The translations under genes were made by a program, and so were the position numbers. Of a stretch of DNA of 37,566 nt, positions 1 to 7,718 are shown in pieces. The notes under the pieces were generated by a model. The model did not search any database. It worked only from the letters and a program-made list of their open reading frames with translations, and was not told the origin of the DNA. The DNA is from Candidatus Blastococcus massiliensis AP3 (GTDB taxonomy: Bacteria; Actinomycetota; Actinomycetes; Mycobacteriales; Geodermatophilaceae). The stretch is from assembly GCF_000582785.1 (NCBI RefSeq), contig NZ_HG931175.1, forward strand, positions 394,985 to 432,550, written 5' to 3'. Each line of letters starts with the position of its first letter. Position 1 is the stretch's first letter.

Positions 1-245
1 GTGCGCGCCACCTCCGCCCGCAGCCGCTCGCCCAGCGAGCGCGGCGGCTCGGCGGCCGGCGCGGCGCCGGCCATGGCCGCCATGACCTCCGTGGTGTCCT
101 CGACGACCTGCCGGCAGTGCGGGCAGCCGTCGAGGTGCGTGCGGAACAGCTCGGCGTCCTCGGGCTCCAGGGCGTGCAACGCCCAGCCGACCGCGAGTTC
201 CTCGAAGGCCTCGTCGTGGCCGGGACCCGGCCGGGGGGCGGTCAT
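1..245 (-). CDS. Anti-sigma factor, zinc-finger (zf-HC2) N-terminal part, truncated by window edge
   Basis: Only the first 81 residues are in the window. They contain H37-x3-C41-x2-C44, the zinc-binding signature of ZAS/zf-HC2 anti-sigma factors, which normally lies in the N-terminal cytoplasmic domain that holds the sigma factor inactive. The expected membrane segment and C-terminal sensor region (RskA type) would lie beyond position 1. The ATG at 245 overlaps the TGA of the sigma gene (ATGA), so the two are translationally coupled. That coupling and the zinc motif together make the assignment strong, although the inducing signal cannot be inferred. Confidence 0.85.
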   Translation of the reverse strand, partial: MTAPRPGPGHDEAFEELAVGWALHALEPEDAELFRTHLDGCPHCRQVVEDTTEVMAAMAGAAPAAEPPRSLGERLRAEVAR

Positions 246-877
246 CGCGGGCTCCCGTCCGACGGCGCGGCGGCGCCGCGGCCCTCGCCGGCCGGCCCGG
301 AACTGCCGGCCAGCTGCCCCTTCAGCTTGCGCATCCCCGAGAGCATGCGCGTCTTCACCGTGCCCAGCGGCACGCCGGTCAGCGTGGCCACCTCCCGCTG
401 CGTGTAGCCGCCGTAGTACGCCAGGGCCAGCGCCTCGCGCTGGGTCGGGGGGAGCTCGCCGAGGGCGGTGCGGACCTGCTGGGAGACCATCCGGTCGACG
501 GCCTGCTCCTCGGTGTCCCGCGTCGCGGTCGGTGCGCTCAGCGCCATGTCGTCCTCCGCCCGGCGGCCGCGCCGCCGGTGCCCTTCCTCGCGCCGCACGG
601 CGTCGACCGCCTTGTGGTGCACCATCGCCAGCAGCCAGGAGGAGACGCTCGCGCGCCGCTCGTCGAAGGCCGCCGGGTTGCGCCACACGGACAGGAAGAC
701 CTCCTGGACGACGTCCTCGGCGAGCCCGTCGTCGAGCAGGATGCGGCGGGCGAGCGCGAACGCCGGCCGGCCCAGGAGCTCGTAGAGCTCGGCGACGGCC
801 AGCTGGTCCCCCGTGCGGATGCGGGCGAACAGCACCGCGGCGGCCGGGTTGTCCGGCCGGCGTGCCGGTTCGTCCAT
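242..877 (-). CDS. ECF (sigma-70 family) RNA polymerase sigma factor, SigK-like
   Basis: This 211-residue protein has region 2 at about residues 25-98 (AEDVVQEVFLSVWR, then SSWLLAMVHHKAVDAVRRE) and region 4 at about 130-190, with a helix-turn-helix (YTQREVATLTGVPLGTVKTR) and the LPPTQREALALAYYGGYT segment typical of the SigK/ECF19 group. It would direct RNA polymerase to a small regulon and be held by the overlapping anti-sigma gene. I chose the ATG at 877 because the domain starts soon after it and a TACCGT -10-like box ends 7 nt upstream, suggesting a leaderless mRNA. A much longer reading frame upstream is low-complexity and unlikely to be coding. The exact regulon is unknown. Confidence 0.9.
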   Translation of the reverse strand: MDEPARRPDNPAAAVLFARIRTGDQLAVAELYELLGRPAFALARRILLDDGLAEDVVQEVFLSVWRNPAAFDERRASVSSWLLAMVHHKAVDAVRREEGHRRRGRRAEDDMALSAPTATRDTEEQAVDRMVSQQVRTALGELPPTQREALALAYYGGYTQREVATLTGVPLGTVKTRMLSGMRKLKGQLAGSSGPAGEGRGAAAPSDGSPR

Positions 878-884
878 GATCGCC

Positions 885-890
885 ACGGTA
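885..890 (-). promoter_or_regulatory. Candidate -10 box (TACCGT) for the sigma factor, leaderless
   Basis: On the minus strand TACCGT is followed by 7 nt and then the ATG at 877. This fits the actinobacterial TAnnnT -10 element, with transcription starting at the start codon. No Shine-Dalgarno sequence is visible. No convincing -35 was found. Confidence 0.5.
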
Positions 891-1073
891 TCCGGCGGGC
901 GCCCCTGGCCGGCGGTCGGAGCGCGCACCGGCAGCACACCAGTCCCTGCGGGGGGTCGCACGGCTTCTCCTCGTCGTCGGTGGGCACGCCGTCGACAGCA
1001 TTCGCGCGCGGCCCCCGATCGGTTCAGCCCTGCCCACCCCGTCCCCCCGGCGAAGCCCTGGCCCGGGGCGCCG

Positions 1074-1937
1074 TCAGGCCTGGCGCTCCAGCACGAAGTC
1101 GTAGCGCGCCTCGACCCACGGCACGTCGCTGCGCCCACCGTCCGGGGTGGGCCCGGGCTGCCGCTCGTCGAAGCGGACGACCAGCTCCTGCTTGGTCCCG
1201 AAGACGACGTCGCTGTCGAGGTACTCGGCTCCCTCCTGGAACAGGTGGGTGATCAGCGGCGTGTACCCGGGGACGGCGAGCAGGAAGTGGATGTGCGCCG
1301 GGCGGAAGTGGCTGATCGCGGTGCGCGAGATCAGCTCCCCCACCGGGCCGTCCATGGGGATCGTGTAGCCCTTCGGGGCGATGGAGCGCACGCAGTAGCC
1401 GCCGTCCTCGCGGGTCGTGTACTTGCCCCGCAGCCGCGCCTCGTCGACCTCCCCGAGCTGGGCCTCGTAGACGCCCTCGTCGTCGGCCTGCCAGACGTCG
1501 AACGTCGCCCCGGCCACCGGTGCGCCGTCGAGGTCGCGGACGGTGCCGTGCACGTACAGGGGGACGCCGTCGAGCCCGTCGGACATGTCGCCGCCGTGAG
1601 GCAGCTGCGGTGAGTTCTCGATGAAGAAGGGGCCGAGCACCGTCGCGGGCGTCGCCCGCGGGTCGAGCCGGTGGTTCATCTGCACGACCAGCATCGACAG
1701 GCCGAGGACGTCCGAGGCGAGGATGAACTCCTCCCGCTTCTCGTCGCTGATCTGCCCGGTGCGGGTCAGCCACTGCATGGCGGTCATCCACTCGGCCTCG
1801 GTGAGCCGGACCTCGCGGGCGAAGTCGTGCAGGTGGCGGACGAGCACCGTCATGACCTCGGCGAGCCGCGGATCGCCGGCCGTCGCCCAGCGCTCGACCG
1901 CCAGGTCGGTGATGTTGTCCTCGGTGACCAGCTGCAC
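1074..1937 (-). CDS. Intradiol ring-cleavage dioxygenase (catechol/hydroxyquinol 1,2-dioxygenase family)
   Basis: A non-haem Fe(III) enzyme that opens a catecholic ring between the two hydroxyls. The 287-residue length fits the catechol/hydroxyquinol 1,2-dioxygenase group, with an N-terminal helical dimerisation region (about 1-100) and a C-terminal beta-sandwich. The four iron ligands are recognisable: Tyr157 (GVYEAQ), Tyr191 (KGYTIPMDGPVG), His215 and His217 (FRPAHIHF), with spacing close to that of characterised catechol 1,2-dioxygenases. The GTG start at 1937 follows a good AGGAGG at 6-nt spacing. It is the last gene of a four-gene minus-strand operon with a CoA-transferase, a lyase-like protein and an MDR oxidoreductase. 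Hydroxyquinol is a plausible substrate, but substrate choice cannot be read from sequence. Confidence 0.9.
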   Translation of the reverse strand: MQLVTEDNITDLAVERWATAGDPRLAEVMTVLVRHLHDFAREVRLTEAEWMTAMQWLTRTGQISDEKREEFILASDVLGLSMLVVQMNHRLDPRATPATVLGPFFIENSPQLPHGGDMSDGLDGVPLYVHGTVRDLDGAPVAGATFDVWQADDEGVYEAQLGEVDEARLRGKYTTREDGGYCVRSIAPKGYTIPMDGPVGELISRTAISHFRPAHIHFLLAVPGYTPLITHLFQEGAEYLDSDVVFGTKQELVVRFDERQPGPTPDGGRSDVPWVEARYDFVLERQA

Positions 1938-2011
1938 GGTGTCCTCCTGCTGTCCTCGCGGCCGGATCCCGGTCGCTGCCTGTCCCCGCGGTCCGGCGGG
2001 GGTCGTGCGGG

Positions 2012-2983
2012 CTAGGGCGTGAGCACCAGCCGGATGCCGGGGTCGCCGGTGGCCTGGCGGTGCCAGGCGGCGGCGACGTCGGCCAGCGGCACCTCCTCGT
2101 GCGCGACGGCCAGCCGGCCGGCGGCCGCGTGCCCGGCGACCGTGGTCAGTGCGTTCCGGCGCTGCGCGGGGGTCAGCGCGTTGTTCGTGTAGCCCAGCAC
2201 CGAGGCCGACCGGGACCGCAGGGCGGCCGAGGAGAACTCCGCGGTGTCGCCGGACGCGCCGCCCAGGTTCACCAGCCGCCCGCCGTCGGAGAGCACCTGG
2301 GCGGCCGCCGTCGCCGCGACGCCGAACACCGGGTCGACGACGAGGTCCAGCCGGCCGCCGAGCGCCTCGCGGAACCGGTCGGCCAGCGTCGCGGTGTCCT
2401 GGTCGAGCGCCACCACCTCGTCGGCGCCGGCGGCCAGCGCCCGGTCCCGCGCGGCCCGCGACCGCGCGGCCGCGACCACCCGTCCGGCACCGAGCACCCG
2501 GGCCGCGCCCACGGCGACCTGGCCGACGGCCCCGCCGGCGCCGAGCACGAGCACGTGCTCCCCCGCCTGCAGCCCGCCCCGCCAGGTCAGCGACATCCAG
2601 GCCGCCACCGCGGACAGGCCCAGGGCCGCCAGCGCGGGGTCGGCGAGCTCGGCGTCGACCGGCACGAGGTCGTCGGGGGCGACGATGCAGCGCTCGGCCA
2701 GGCTGCCGTCACCCGGGGCCATCCCCGCGCTGGTGGCGAACCAGACCCGCGTCCCGGGAGCCAGGTGCGGGGAGTTCTCGACCAGCCCGACCCCCTGCAC
2801 CCCGGGCACGTACGGGACAGCGGGCCGGCCGAAGTAGGAGGTCCCCGAGGCGCACAGCAGGTCCAGCGGCACCAGCGGGGCGGCGGTCACCCGGACCGCG
2901 GTCGATCCGGCGACGGGTGCCGGGTCCGGGTGCTCGGCCAGCTCGGGGACCTCTCCCGGGGTGGTCACGACGGCGGCGCGCAT
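2012..2983 (-). CDS. Zinc-independent MDR-family oxidoreductase (quinone reductase-like)
   Basis: 323 residues with the medium-chain dehydrogenase/reductase layout: an N-terminal GroES-like domain (about 1-120) and a central Rossmann domain beginning at a glycine-rich LGAGGAVGQVAV segment. The catalytic-zinc Cys/His set of alcohol dehydrogenases is not evident, so a NAD(P)H-dependent quinone or enone reductase is more likely than a true alcohol dehydrogenase. It starts 11 nt after the lyase-like gene and precedes the dioxygenase by 74 nt, so it is probably in the same operon. In the pathway it could reduce a ring-cleavage product such as maleylacetate or an enoyl intermediate; that role is inference from position only. 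Confidence 0.8.
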   Translation of the reverse strand: MRAAVVTTPGEVPELAEHPDPAPVAGSTAVRVTAAPLVPLDLLCASGTSYFGRPAVPYVPGVQGVGLVENSPHLAPGTRVWFATSAGMAPGDGSLAERCIVAPDDLVPVDAELADPALAALGLSAVAAWMSLTWRGGLQAGEHVLVLGAGGAVGQVAVGAARVLGAGRVVAAARSRAARDRALAAGADEVVALDQDTATLADRFREALGGRLDLVVDPVFGVAATAAAQVLSDGGRLVNLGGASGDTAEFSSAALRSRSASVLGYTNNALTPAQRRNALTTVAGHAAAGRLAVAHEEVPLADVAAAWHRQATGDPGIRLVLTP

Positions 2984-2994
2984 CCCCGGCGTCC

Positions 2995-3843
2995 TCAGGC
3001 TCCGGAGCCGGCCGGCGGCAGCGACGGCGGCACGTAGGGGTCGGGGTCGACCGGCCGGTTGTTGAGGTCCACCGACAGGAAGACGTCGTTCGCGACAGGC
3101 CGGCGCAGCTCCTCGGCCAGCTGGCCGATCAGGCCGGCGGTACGGGCCAGCAGCGCGAAGCCGCGGAGCAGCTCGCGCGGCAGGCCGAGGTCGGCCAGGG
3201 CCGCGCCGCAGACACCGGCGCCGTTGAGCGGCAGCCGCTTGCCCAGGACCTGCTCGTGCACCCGGCCGATCGCCGAGAACAGCGCCAGGTGCGGGCCGAC
3301 CAGCCCCTCCTCGGTGGCGATCTCGATCAGCCGGGGGGTGCGCGGGTCGCCCTGCTTGTGCACGTGGTGCCCGAGGCCGGGCACGAACCGGCCGGCCGCC
3401 CGCTGGGCGGTCACCGTCTCCAGCGCGAGGGCGTCCCAGCCCGTGTCGTCGGTGGGCAGGGCACCGTCCACACCGGTGAGGACGTCGTGCAGGAACCGGC
3501 CGCAGTCCTCGGTCACCCCGAGGAAGCGCGAACCACCGCCGAGCAGGCCGGCGGCCAGCGCGCCCTGGATGGAGTCCGGCGCCGACAGGTAGGTCAGCCG
3601 GGTCACGATCGCCGTCGGCGTGAAGCCGTGGTCGGCCAGCGCGGCCAGCACCGCCTCGAAGACCCGGGTCTCGCCGGGGCTCGGGCGGCGCTGGGTGGCC
3701 AGCCAGAACGAGAGCTCGCCGAAGCCGACGCTGCCCATGACGTCCCGGGCGAGGTCGCTGCCGAGCAGCGTGATCGAGTCCAGGCTCGAGGCACCGAGCG
3801 CCGTCGCGTACTCCGCGGTCGGGCGATGGGGTCGGTCGCTCAC
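2995..3843 (-). CDS. Citrate synthase / citryl-CoA lyase superfamily protein with altered active site
   Basis: 282 residues, the size of stand-alone citryl-CoA lyase domains. Two expected catalytic histidines are visible: H72 in LADHGFTPT and H159 in GLGHHVHKQGDPR. The segment that normally carries the catalytic Asp (LNVDG in ATP-citrate lyase) reads LNGAG, placing Ala209 at that position. The family cleaves or forms 3-hydroxy-3-carboxyacyl-CoA thioesters. The GTG start at 3843 overlaps the TGA of the CoA-transferase (GTGA), so the two are coupled, suggesting the transferase makes the CoA thioester that this protein acts on. The missing Asp means a changed mechanism, altered substrate or non-catalytic role is possible. 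Confidence 0.8.
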   Translation of the reverse strand: MSDRPHRPTAEYATALGASSLDSITLLGSDLARDVMGSVGFGELSFWLATQRRPSPGETRVFEAVLAALADHGFTPTAIVTRLTYLSAPDSIQGALAAGLLGGGSRFLGVTEDCGRFLHDVLTGVDGALPTDDTGWDALALETVTAQRAAGRFVPGLGHHVHKQGDPRTPRLIEIATEEGLVGPHLALFSAIGRVHEQVLGKRLPLNGAGVCGAALADLGLPRELLRGFALLARTAGLIGQLAEELRRPVANDVFLSVDLNNRPVDPDPYVPPSLPPAGSGA

Positions 3844-5039
3844 GCGCTCTCCTCCTCGGCGGCGCTCAGCCAGCTGCGCAACTCGGCGCCGTGCTCGTCG
3901 AGCCCCGGCGGTGGCAGCCGGTACTGCGCCTCGGTGGCCGAGAACGTGATGGGGTTGCGGACCGACGGGACCGCGGCCGCGCCCTCCCCGACGCTGACCA
4001 CGGGGTCCAGGCCGATCTCCTCCGCGAAGGCCACGCCCTGGTCGATGGTGTTGATCGGCCCGCACGGCACGCCGGCACCGATGATGGCGCGGAACCACTC
4101 CATCTTGGTACGGGTGCGCAGCCGCTCCACCAGCAGCGGCCGCAGTGCCTCCCGGTTGGCTGTGCGGTCCTCGTTGCGACGGAACCGCGGGTCCTCGACC
4201 AGCTCGGGTACGCCGAGGACCTGGCACAGCTTGCGGAACTGCCCGTCGTTCCCCGCGGTGATGATCAGCTCGCCGTCGGCGCACGGCAGCGGCTCGTACG
4301 GGAACAGGCTCGGGTGGCTGTTGCCCATCCGGAAGGGCACCACCCCGCCGGCGACATAGGCGCTGGTCTGGTTCACCAGGCCCGACAGCGCCGAGGAGAG
4401 CAGGTTGACCTCGACGTGCTGCCCGGTGCCCGTCTCGTGCCGGTGGTTGACCGCGGCGAGGATGCCGATGGTGGCGTGCAGGCCGGCCATCACGTCGAAC
4501 AGCGCGACTCCGCCGCGGTACGGCTCGCCGTCGGGGTCGCCGGTGAGGCTCATGAAGCCGGAGATCGCCTGCACGATGAGGTCGTAGCCGGGCAGCGCCG
4601 CACCGCCGGGGCCGCTGCCGAACCCGCTGATCGACGCGTAGACGATCCGCGGGTTCACCGCCGCGACCGAGTCGTAGTCCAGACCGAAGCGGGCCAGGCC
4701 ACCGGGCTTGAAGTTCTCGACGAGGACGTCGGCGCGGCGGGAGAGCTCCCGGGCCAGCTCCACGTCGTCGGGGTCCTTGAGGTCCAGCGCGATCGACCGC
4801 TTGTTGCGGTTCGCGCCCAGGTAGTAGGTCGAGACCCCCTTGCGCACCGGAGGCTGCCAGGTGCGGGTGTCGTCGCCGCCCGGGCCCTCGACCTTGACCA
4901 CTTCGGCGCCGAGGTCGGCGAGCAGCATCGTGCTGTACGGACCGGCGAGGATCCGGGAGAAGTCGGCCACCAGCAGCCCGGAGAGTGGCCCCCGGGGTGC
5001 CGGAACCTGCCCGGCGGGTCCTGCCACGTCGGCGCTCAT
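3840..5039 (-). CDS. CaiB/BaiF (family III) CoA-transferase
   Basis: 399 residues, the normal length for the family. The N-terminus has VADFSRILAGPYSTMLLADLG and VVKVEGPGGDDTR, and the catalytic Asp that forms the acyl anhydride is D153 in PGYDLIVQAISG. These enzymes move CoA from one carboxylic acid to another without free intermediates. The ATG at 5039 is the first start matching the family N-terminus; the longer frame upstream runs into the divergent promoter region. It is the first gene of the minus-strand operon and overlaps the lyase-like gene by 4 nt. The acyl donor and acceptor are unknown. An inverted repeat 33 nt upstream may be its operator. Confidence 0.92.
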   Translation of the reverse strand: MSADVAGPAGQVPAPRGPLSGLLVADFSRILAGPYSTMLLADLGAEVVKVEGPGGDDTRTWQPPVRKGVSTYYLGANRNKRSIALDLKDPDDVELARELSRRADVLVENFKPGGLARFGLDYDSVAAVNPRIVYASISGFGSGPGGAALPGYDLIVQAISGFMSLTGDPDGEPYRGGVALFDVMAGLHATIGILAAVNHRHETGTGQHVEVNLLSSALSGLVNQTSAYVAGGVVPFRMGNSHPSLFPYEPLPCADGELIITAGNDGQFRKLCQVLGVPELVEDPRFRRNEDRTANREALRPLLVERLRTRTKMEWFRAIIGAGVPCGPINTIDQGVAFAEEIGLDPVVSVGEGAAAVPSVRNPITFSATEAQYRLPPPGLDEHGAELRSWLSAAEEESA

Positions 5040-5071
5040 CAGCGGTCGGTGCCTCCTCGAACGGCAGGGCG

Positions 5072-5085
5072 CGGACGGTTGTCCG
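5072..5085. promoter_or_regulatory. Inverted repeat CGGAC-N4-GTCCG, candidate operator (CoA-transferase side)
   Basis: A 14-bp site with perfect 5-bp arms, 33 nt upstream of the CoA-transferase start. A second site with the same arms and spacer length lies 30 nt upstream of the divergent amidohydrolase. The IclR regulator gene of this locus is the obvious candidate to bind both; this is inference. Confidence 0.45.
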
Positions 5086-5226
5086 TCCGGACGGGTGGAG
5101 TCTCGACCGCGCTCCGCTGACCTGTCAACCGGAGCCTCGGAGCCTCTCGGACGGCGCGCGGCGATCTGTTGACAGCGCCGACCGGGCGAGCCAGGGTGAC
5201 CCACATCGCACCGCCTGTCCGGCCGA

Positions 5227-5240
5227 CGGACGTTCGTCCG
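5227..5240. promoter_or_regulatory. Inverted repeat CGGAC-N4-GTCCG, candidate operator (amidohydrolase side)
   Basis: The sequence is CGGACG-TT-CGTCCG. It shares the CGGAC-N4-GTCCG framework with the site at 5072-5085 and lies 30 nt before the amidohydrolase ATG, a near mirror image of the other site. Confidence 0.45.
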
Positions 5241-5269
5241 CAGGTGCGGCCCGACGCCTGGAGGAGACC

Positions 5270-6760
5270 ATGAGCAACCCCGAGCCCACCCCGGAGCACG
5301 GCCGCCCGGTGGTCCCGCGGAACGGCACCGTGCTGACGATGGACGCCGCCTGCACCGTGCTGGAAGGCGCCGACGTGCTCGTGGTCGGCGACCGCATCAC
5401 CGCCGTCGGCCCGGCCCTCGAGGTGCCCGAGGGCACCCAGGAGATCGACGCCGGCGGCGGGATCGTCATGCCCGGGATGATCGACACCCACCGGCACATG
5501 TGGCAGACCGCGATGCGCGGCTACGGCGCGGACTGGACCCTCACGCAGTACTTCGTCTGGTACTACCTCGAGCACGGCCGCACCTTCCGCCCCGAGGACG
5601 TCGCCGCCGGCAACCGGCTCGCCGCGCTGGAGGCTCTCGAGGCCGGCGTGACCACCACCGTCGACTGGTCACACGGCCTGCAGAGCGTCGACCACGCCGA
5701 GGCCGCCGTCGAGGCGCTGCGCTCGGTGCCCGGCCGCTTCGTGCTCGCCTACGGCAACATCCAGGCCGGGCCGTGGGAGTGGACCGCCGACCCGGCCGTG
5801 CGTGCCTTCCTCGAGCGGCACCGCGCCGCGGCCGACGACATGCTCGGCCTCCAGCTGGCCTTCGACGTCACCGGCGATCCGGCGTTCCCCGAGAAGGCCG
5901 CGTTCGAGGTGGCCCGCGAGCTGGACCTCCCGGTCACCACGCACGCCGGCGTCTGGGGCGCCACCAACGACGACGGCATCCGGCTGATGCACGAGCACGG
6001 CTTCATGACCCCCGAGACCGTCTACGTCCACGCCGCCACGCTGACGCCCGACTCCTACCACCGGATCGCGGCCACCGGCGGGTCGATCTCGGTGTCCACC
6101 GAGTCCGAGCAGAGCGCCGGGCAGGGCTACCCGCCCACCTGGCAGGTCCGGCGACACGGCATCCCCGTGTCGCTGTCGATGGACACCAGCGTGTGGTGGA
6201 GCGCCGACCTGTTCTCCGCGATGCGCAGCACGCTGGGCGCCGACCGGTCCCGCGAGCACTTCGAGGCCCACCTGTCCGGCGAGACGGTCACCCACGTCGC
6301 GCTGCGAGCCCGCGACGTCGTGCAGTGGGCCACCCGCGGCGGTGCGACGGCCCTCGGCCGCGACGACCTCGGCTCGCTGCAGCCGGGGATGAAGGCCGAC
6401 GTCGTCCTGCTGCGCAACGACGACTCCCCGGTGTCCTTCCCGCTGCTCAACCCCCTCGGCCACGTGGCCTTCCAGGCACAGCGCGCCGACGTGCACACCG
6501 TGCTCGTCGACGGCCGGGTCGTGAAGCACGCGCACAAGCTGGTCGGTGTCGACGTGACCGCCGTGCGCCGCGAGGTCGAGGCCAGCGTGGAGCACCTGCG
6601 GTCCTCGCTCGGGGAGGAGACGTGGGCACAGGGCATGAACCCCGACCTCCCCGACGCCCAGATGCTGGACAACCCGTACCAGTACACCGAGTACAAGTCC
6701 GACAGCACGCGGGCCGCTCGCGAGGACGTCTTCGAGGAGCACCTGGCGACCGAGCGTTAG
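5270..6760 (+). CDS. Amidohydrolase / aminohydrolase (TrzA/AtzB/SsnA-like)
   Basis: 496 residues of the metal-dependent amidohydrolase superfamily, which hydrolyses C-N bonds in purine, pyrimidine, triazine or related compounds. Visible metal and catalytic positions are H74 and H76 (DTHRHMWQ), H225 (TTHAGVWG), H254 (VYVHAAT) and D305 (SMDTSVWW). The N-terminal beta-sandwich (about 1-65) and the C-terminal segment with LQPGMKADVVLL are also typical. The ATG at 5270 follows GGAGGAG at 3-4 nt. It is transcribed away from the CoA-transferase operon and precedes the IclR gene. The substrate is not determinable; its neighbours suggest a nitrogen-bearing compound that feeds an aromatic or CoA-linked pathway. 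The family call is strong, the function open. Confidence 0.88.
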   Translation: MSNPEPTPEHGRPVVPRNGTVLTMDAACTVLEGADVLVVGDRITAVGPALEVPEGTQEIDAGGGIVMPGMIDTHRHMWQTAMRGYGADWTLTQYFVWYYLEHGRTFRPEDVAAGNRLAALEALEAGVTTTVDWSHGLQSVDHAEAAVEALRSVPGRFVLAYGNIQAGPWEWTADPAVRAFLERHRAAADDMLGLQLAFDVTGDPAFPEKAAFEVARELDLPVTTHAGVWGATNDDGIRLMHEHGFMTPETVYVHAATLTPDSYHRIAATGGSISVSTESEQSAGQGYPPTWQVRRHGIPVSLSMDTSVWWSADLFSAMRSTLGADRSREHFEAHLSGETVTHVALRARDVVQWATRGGATALGRDDLGSLQPGMKADVVLLRNDDSPVSFPLLNPLGHVAFQAQRADVHTVLVDGRVVKHAHKLVGVDVTAVRREVEASVEHLRSSLGEETWAQGMNPDLPDAQMLDNPYQYTEYKSDSTRAAREDVFEEHLATER

Positions 6761-6790
6761 CCACCCGTCCGGAGGAGGGCACGCAGCGCC

Positions 6791-6838
6791 GGGATCGCGC
6801 GATCTCGCACACTGCACCGTGCGGGATCGCGTGATCCC
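6791..6838. repeat. Tandem palindromes forming a 20-bp stem-loop between amidohydrolase and IclR genes
   Basis: Arms 6791-6810 and 6819-6838 pair over 20 positions (18 Watson-Crick, 2 G-U) around the loop ACTGCACC. The right arm is also part of a perfect 24-nt palindrome at 6819-6842 with 10-bp arms and a 4-nt centre. There is no T tract. It could be a terminator for the amidohydrolase, an operator of the downstream IclR gene, or a dispersed extragenic palindrome. Confidence 0.6.
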
Positions 6839-6868
6839 GCACGGCGAGGCGACGAGGGAAGGACCGAC

Positions 6869-7696
6869 ATGGCAGGCCGCGGTACCGGCCCCGACTTCGT
6901 CGAGGCGCTAGCCCGAGGGCTCGACGTCCTCGCCTGCTTCGACCGCGATGCCCCCACGATGACCCTCTCCGAGGTGGCCGGCGCGGCGGGGCTGGCGCGA
7001 CCCACCGCCCGGCGGCTGCTGCTCACCCTCGAGGAGCTCGGGTACGTGCGGGCCACCGCCGGCGCCTTCGCGCTCACCCCCAAGGTGCTCACGCTCGGCA
7101 TGGCCTACGTCAGCGCGCTGGGGCTCTGGGACATCGCGCGGCCGCACCTGGAGTCCCTGGTGGCGCGCACCGGCGAGTCCTCGTCCATGGCGCAACTGGA
7201 CGGGTCGGACATCGTGTACGTCGCCCGGGTGTCGGTCCCGAAGATCATCGCGCTGCGCGTCGAGGTGGGCACGCGGTTCCCCGCCGTCCAGACGTCGCAG
7301 GGCAAGGTCCTCCTGGCGGCCCTCTCCCCCGACGACCTGACCGCGGCGCTCGCCGAGACCAGCCGGGCCGGCCTGCCGCCCTTCATCGGGCGCAGCCCGG
7401 AGCGACTGCGCGACGAGCTGACCGAGGTGCGCGCCCGCGGCTGGGCGCTGGCCGACGAGGAACTGGCCCCCGGGGTCCGTTCGGTGGCGGTCCCGGTGCG
7501 CGACGGCACCGGCACGGTGCGGGCCGCCATGAACGTGACCGTGCACGCCGCGGAGACCAGCACCGAGCGGCTCCTGCAGGATCACCTGCCCCTGCTGCAG
7601 CGCACCGCAGGCGACGTCAGCGCGGAGTGGGCGCTGTGGCAGTCGCGCCCGCACGTGGAGCTGCCCCGCCCGGACAGCGGGTCGGCCAGCGCCTGA
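6869..7696 (+). CDS. IclR-family transcriptional regulator (PcaR/PobR-like)
   Basis: 275 residues: a winged helix-turn-helix at about 10-75 (opening with ALARGLDVLACF, then TLSEVAGAAGLARPTARRLL) and an IclR effector-binding domain at about 85-255 (RFPAVQTSQGKVLLAAL). The ARGLDVL opening and overall length match the PcaR/PobR/CatR branch that controls beta-ketoadipate and related aromatic pathways. It follows the amidohydrolase by about 110 nt, a gap that holds a large stem-loop. The ATG at 6869 follows GAGGGAAGG. It probably controls the divergent catabolic genes through the paired inverted repeats at 5072 and 5227; the effector is unknown. Confidence 0.9.
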   Translation: MAGRGTGPDFVEALARGLDVLACFDRDAPTMTLSEVAGAAGLARPTARRLLLTLEELGYVRATAGAFALTPKVLTLGMAYVSALGLWDIARPHLESLVARTGESSSMAQLDGSDIVYVARVSVPKIIALRVEVGTRFPAVQTSQGKVLLAALSPDDLTAALAETSRAGLPPFIGRSPERLRDELTEVRARGWALADEELAPGVRSVAVPVRDGTGTVRAAMNVTVHAAETSTERLLQDHLPLLQRTAGDVSAEWALWQSRPHVELPRPDSGSASA

Positions 7697-7705
7697 GCCG
7701 GCGTC

Positions 7706-7711
7706 TACGTT
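7706..7711 (+). promoter_or_regulatory. Candidate -10 box (TACGTT) for pdxY, leaderless
   Basis: TACGTT ends 7 nt before the GTG at 7719 and no Shine-Dalgarno sequence is visible, consistent with a leaderless transcript. Confidence 0.45.
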
Positions 7712-7718
7712 CTCCCCT

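Noticed and set aside
2149-4359. A 736-codon plus-strand open frame across the MDR, lyase-like and CoA-transferase genes
   Set aside because: It is Arg/Pro-rich low-complexity sequence with no family features, covering three clear minus-strand genes.
5072-5092. A third overlapping palindrome GTCCGTCCGGAC next to the operator candidate
   Set aside because: It has a shorter spacer than the paired sites and no counterpart on the other side, so it is probably incidental.
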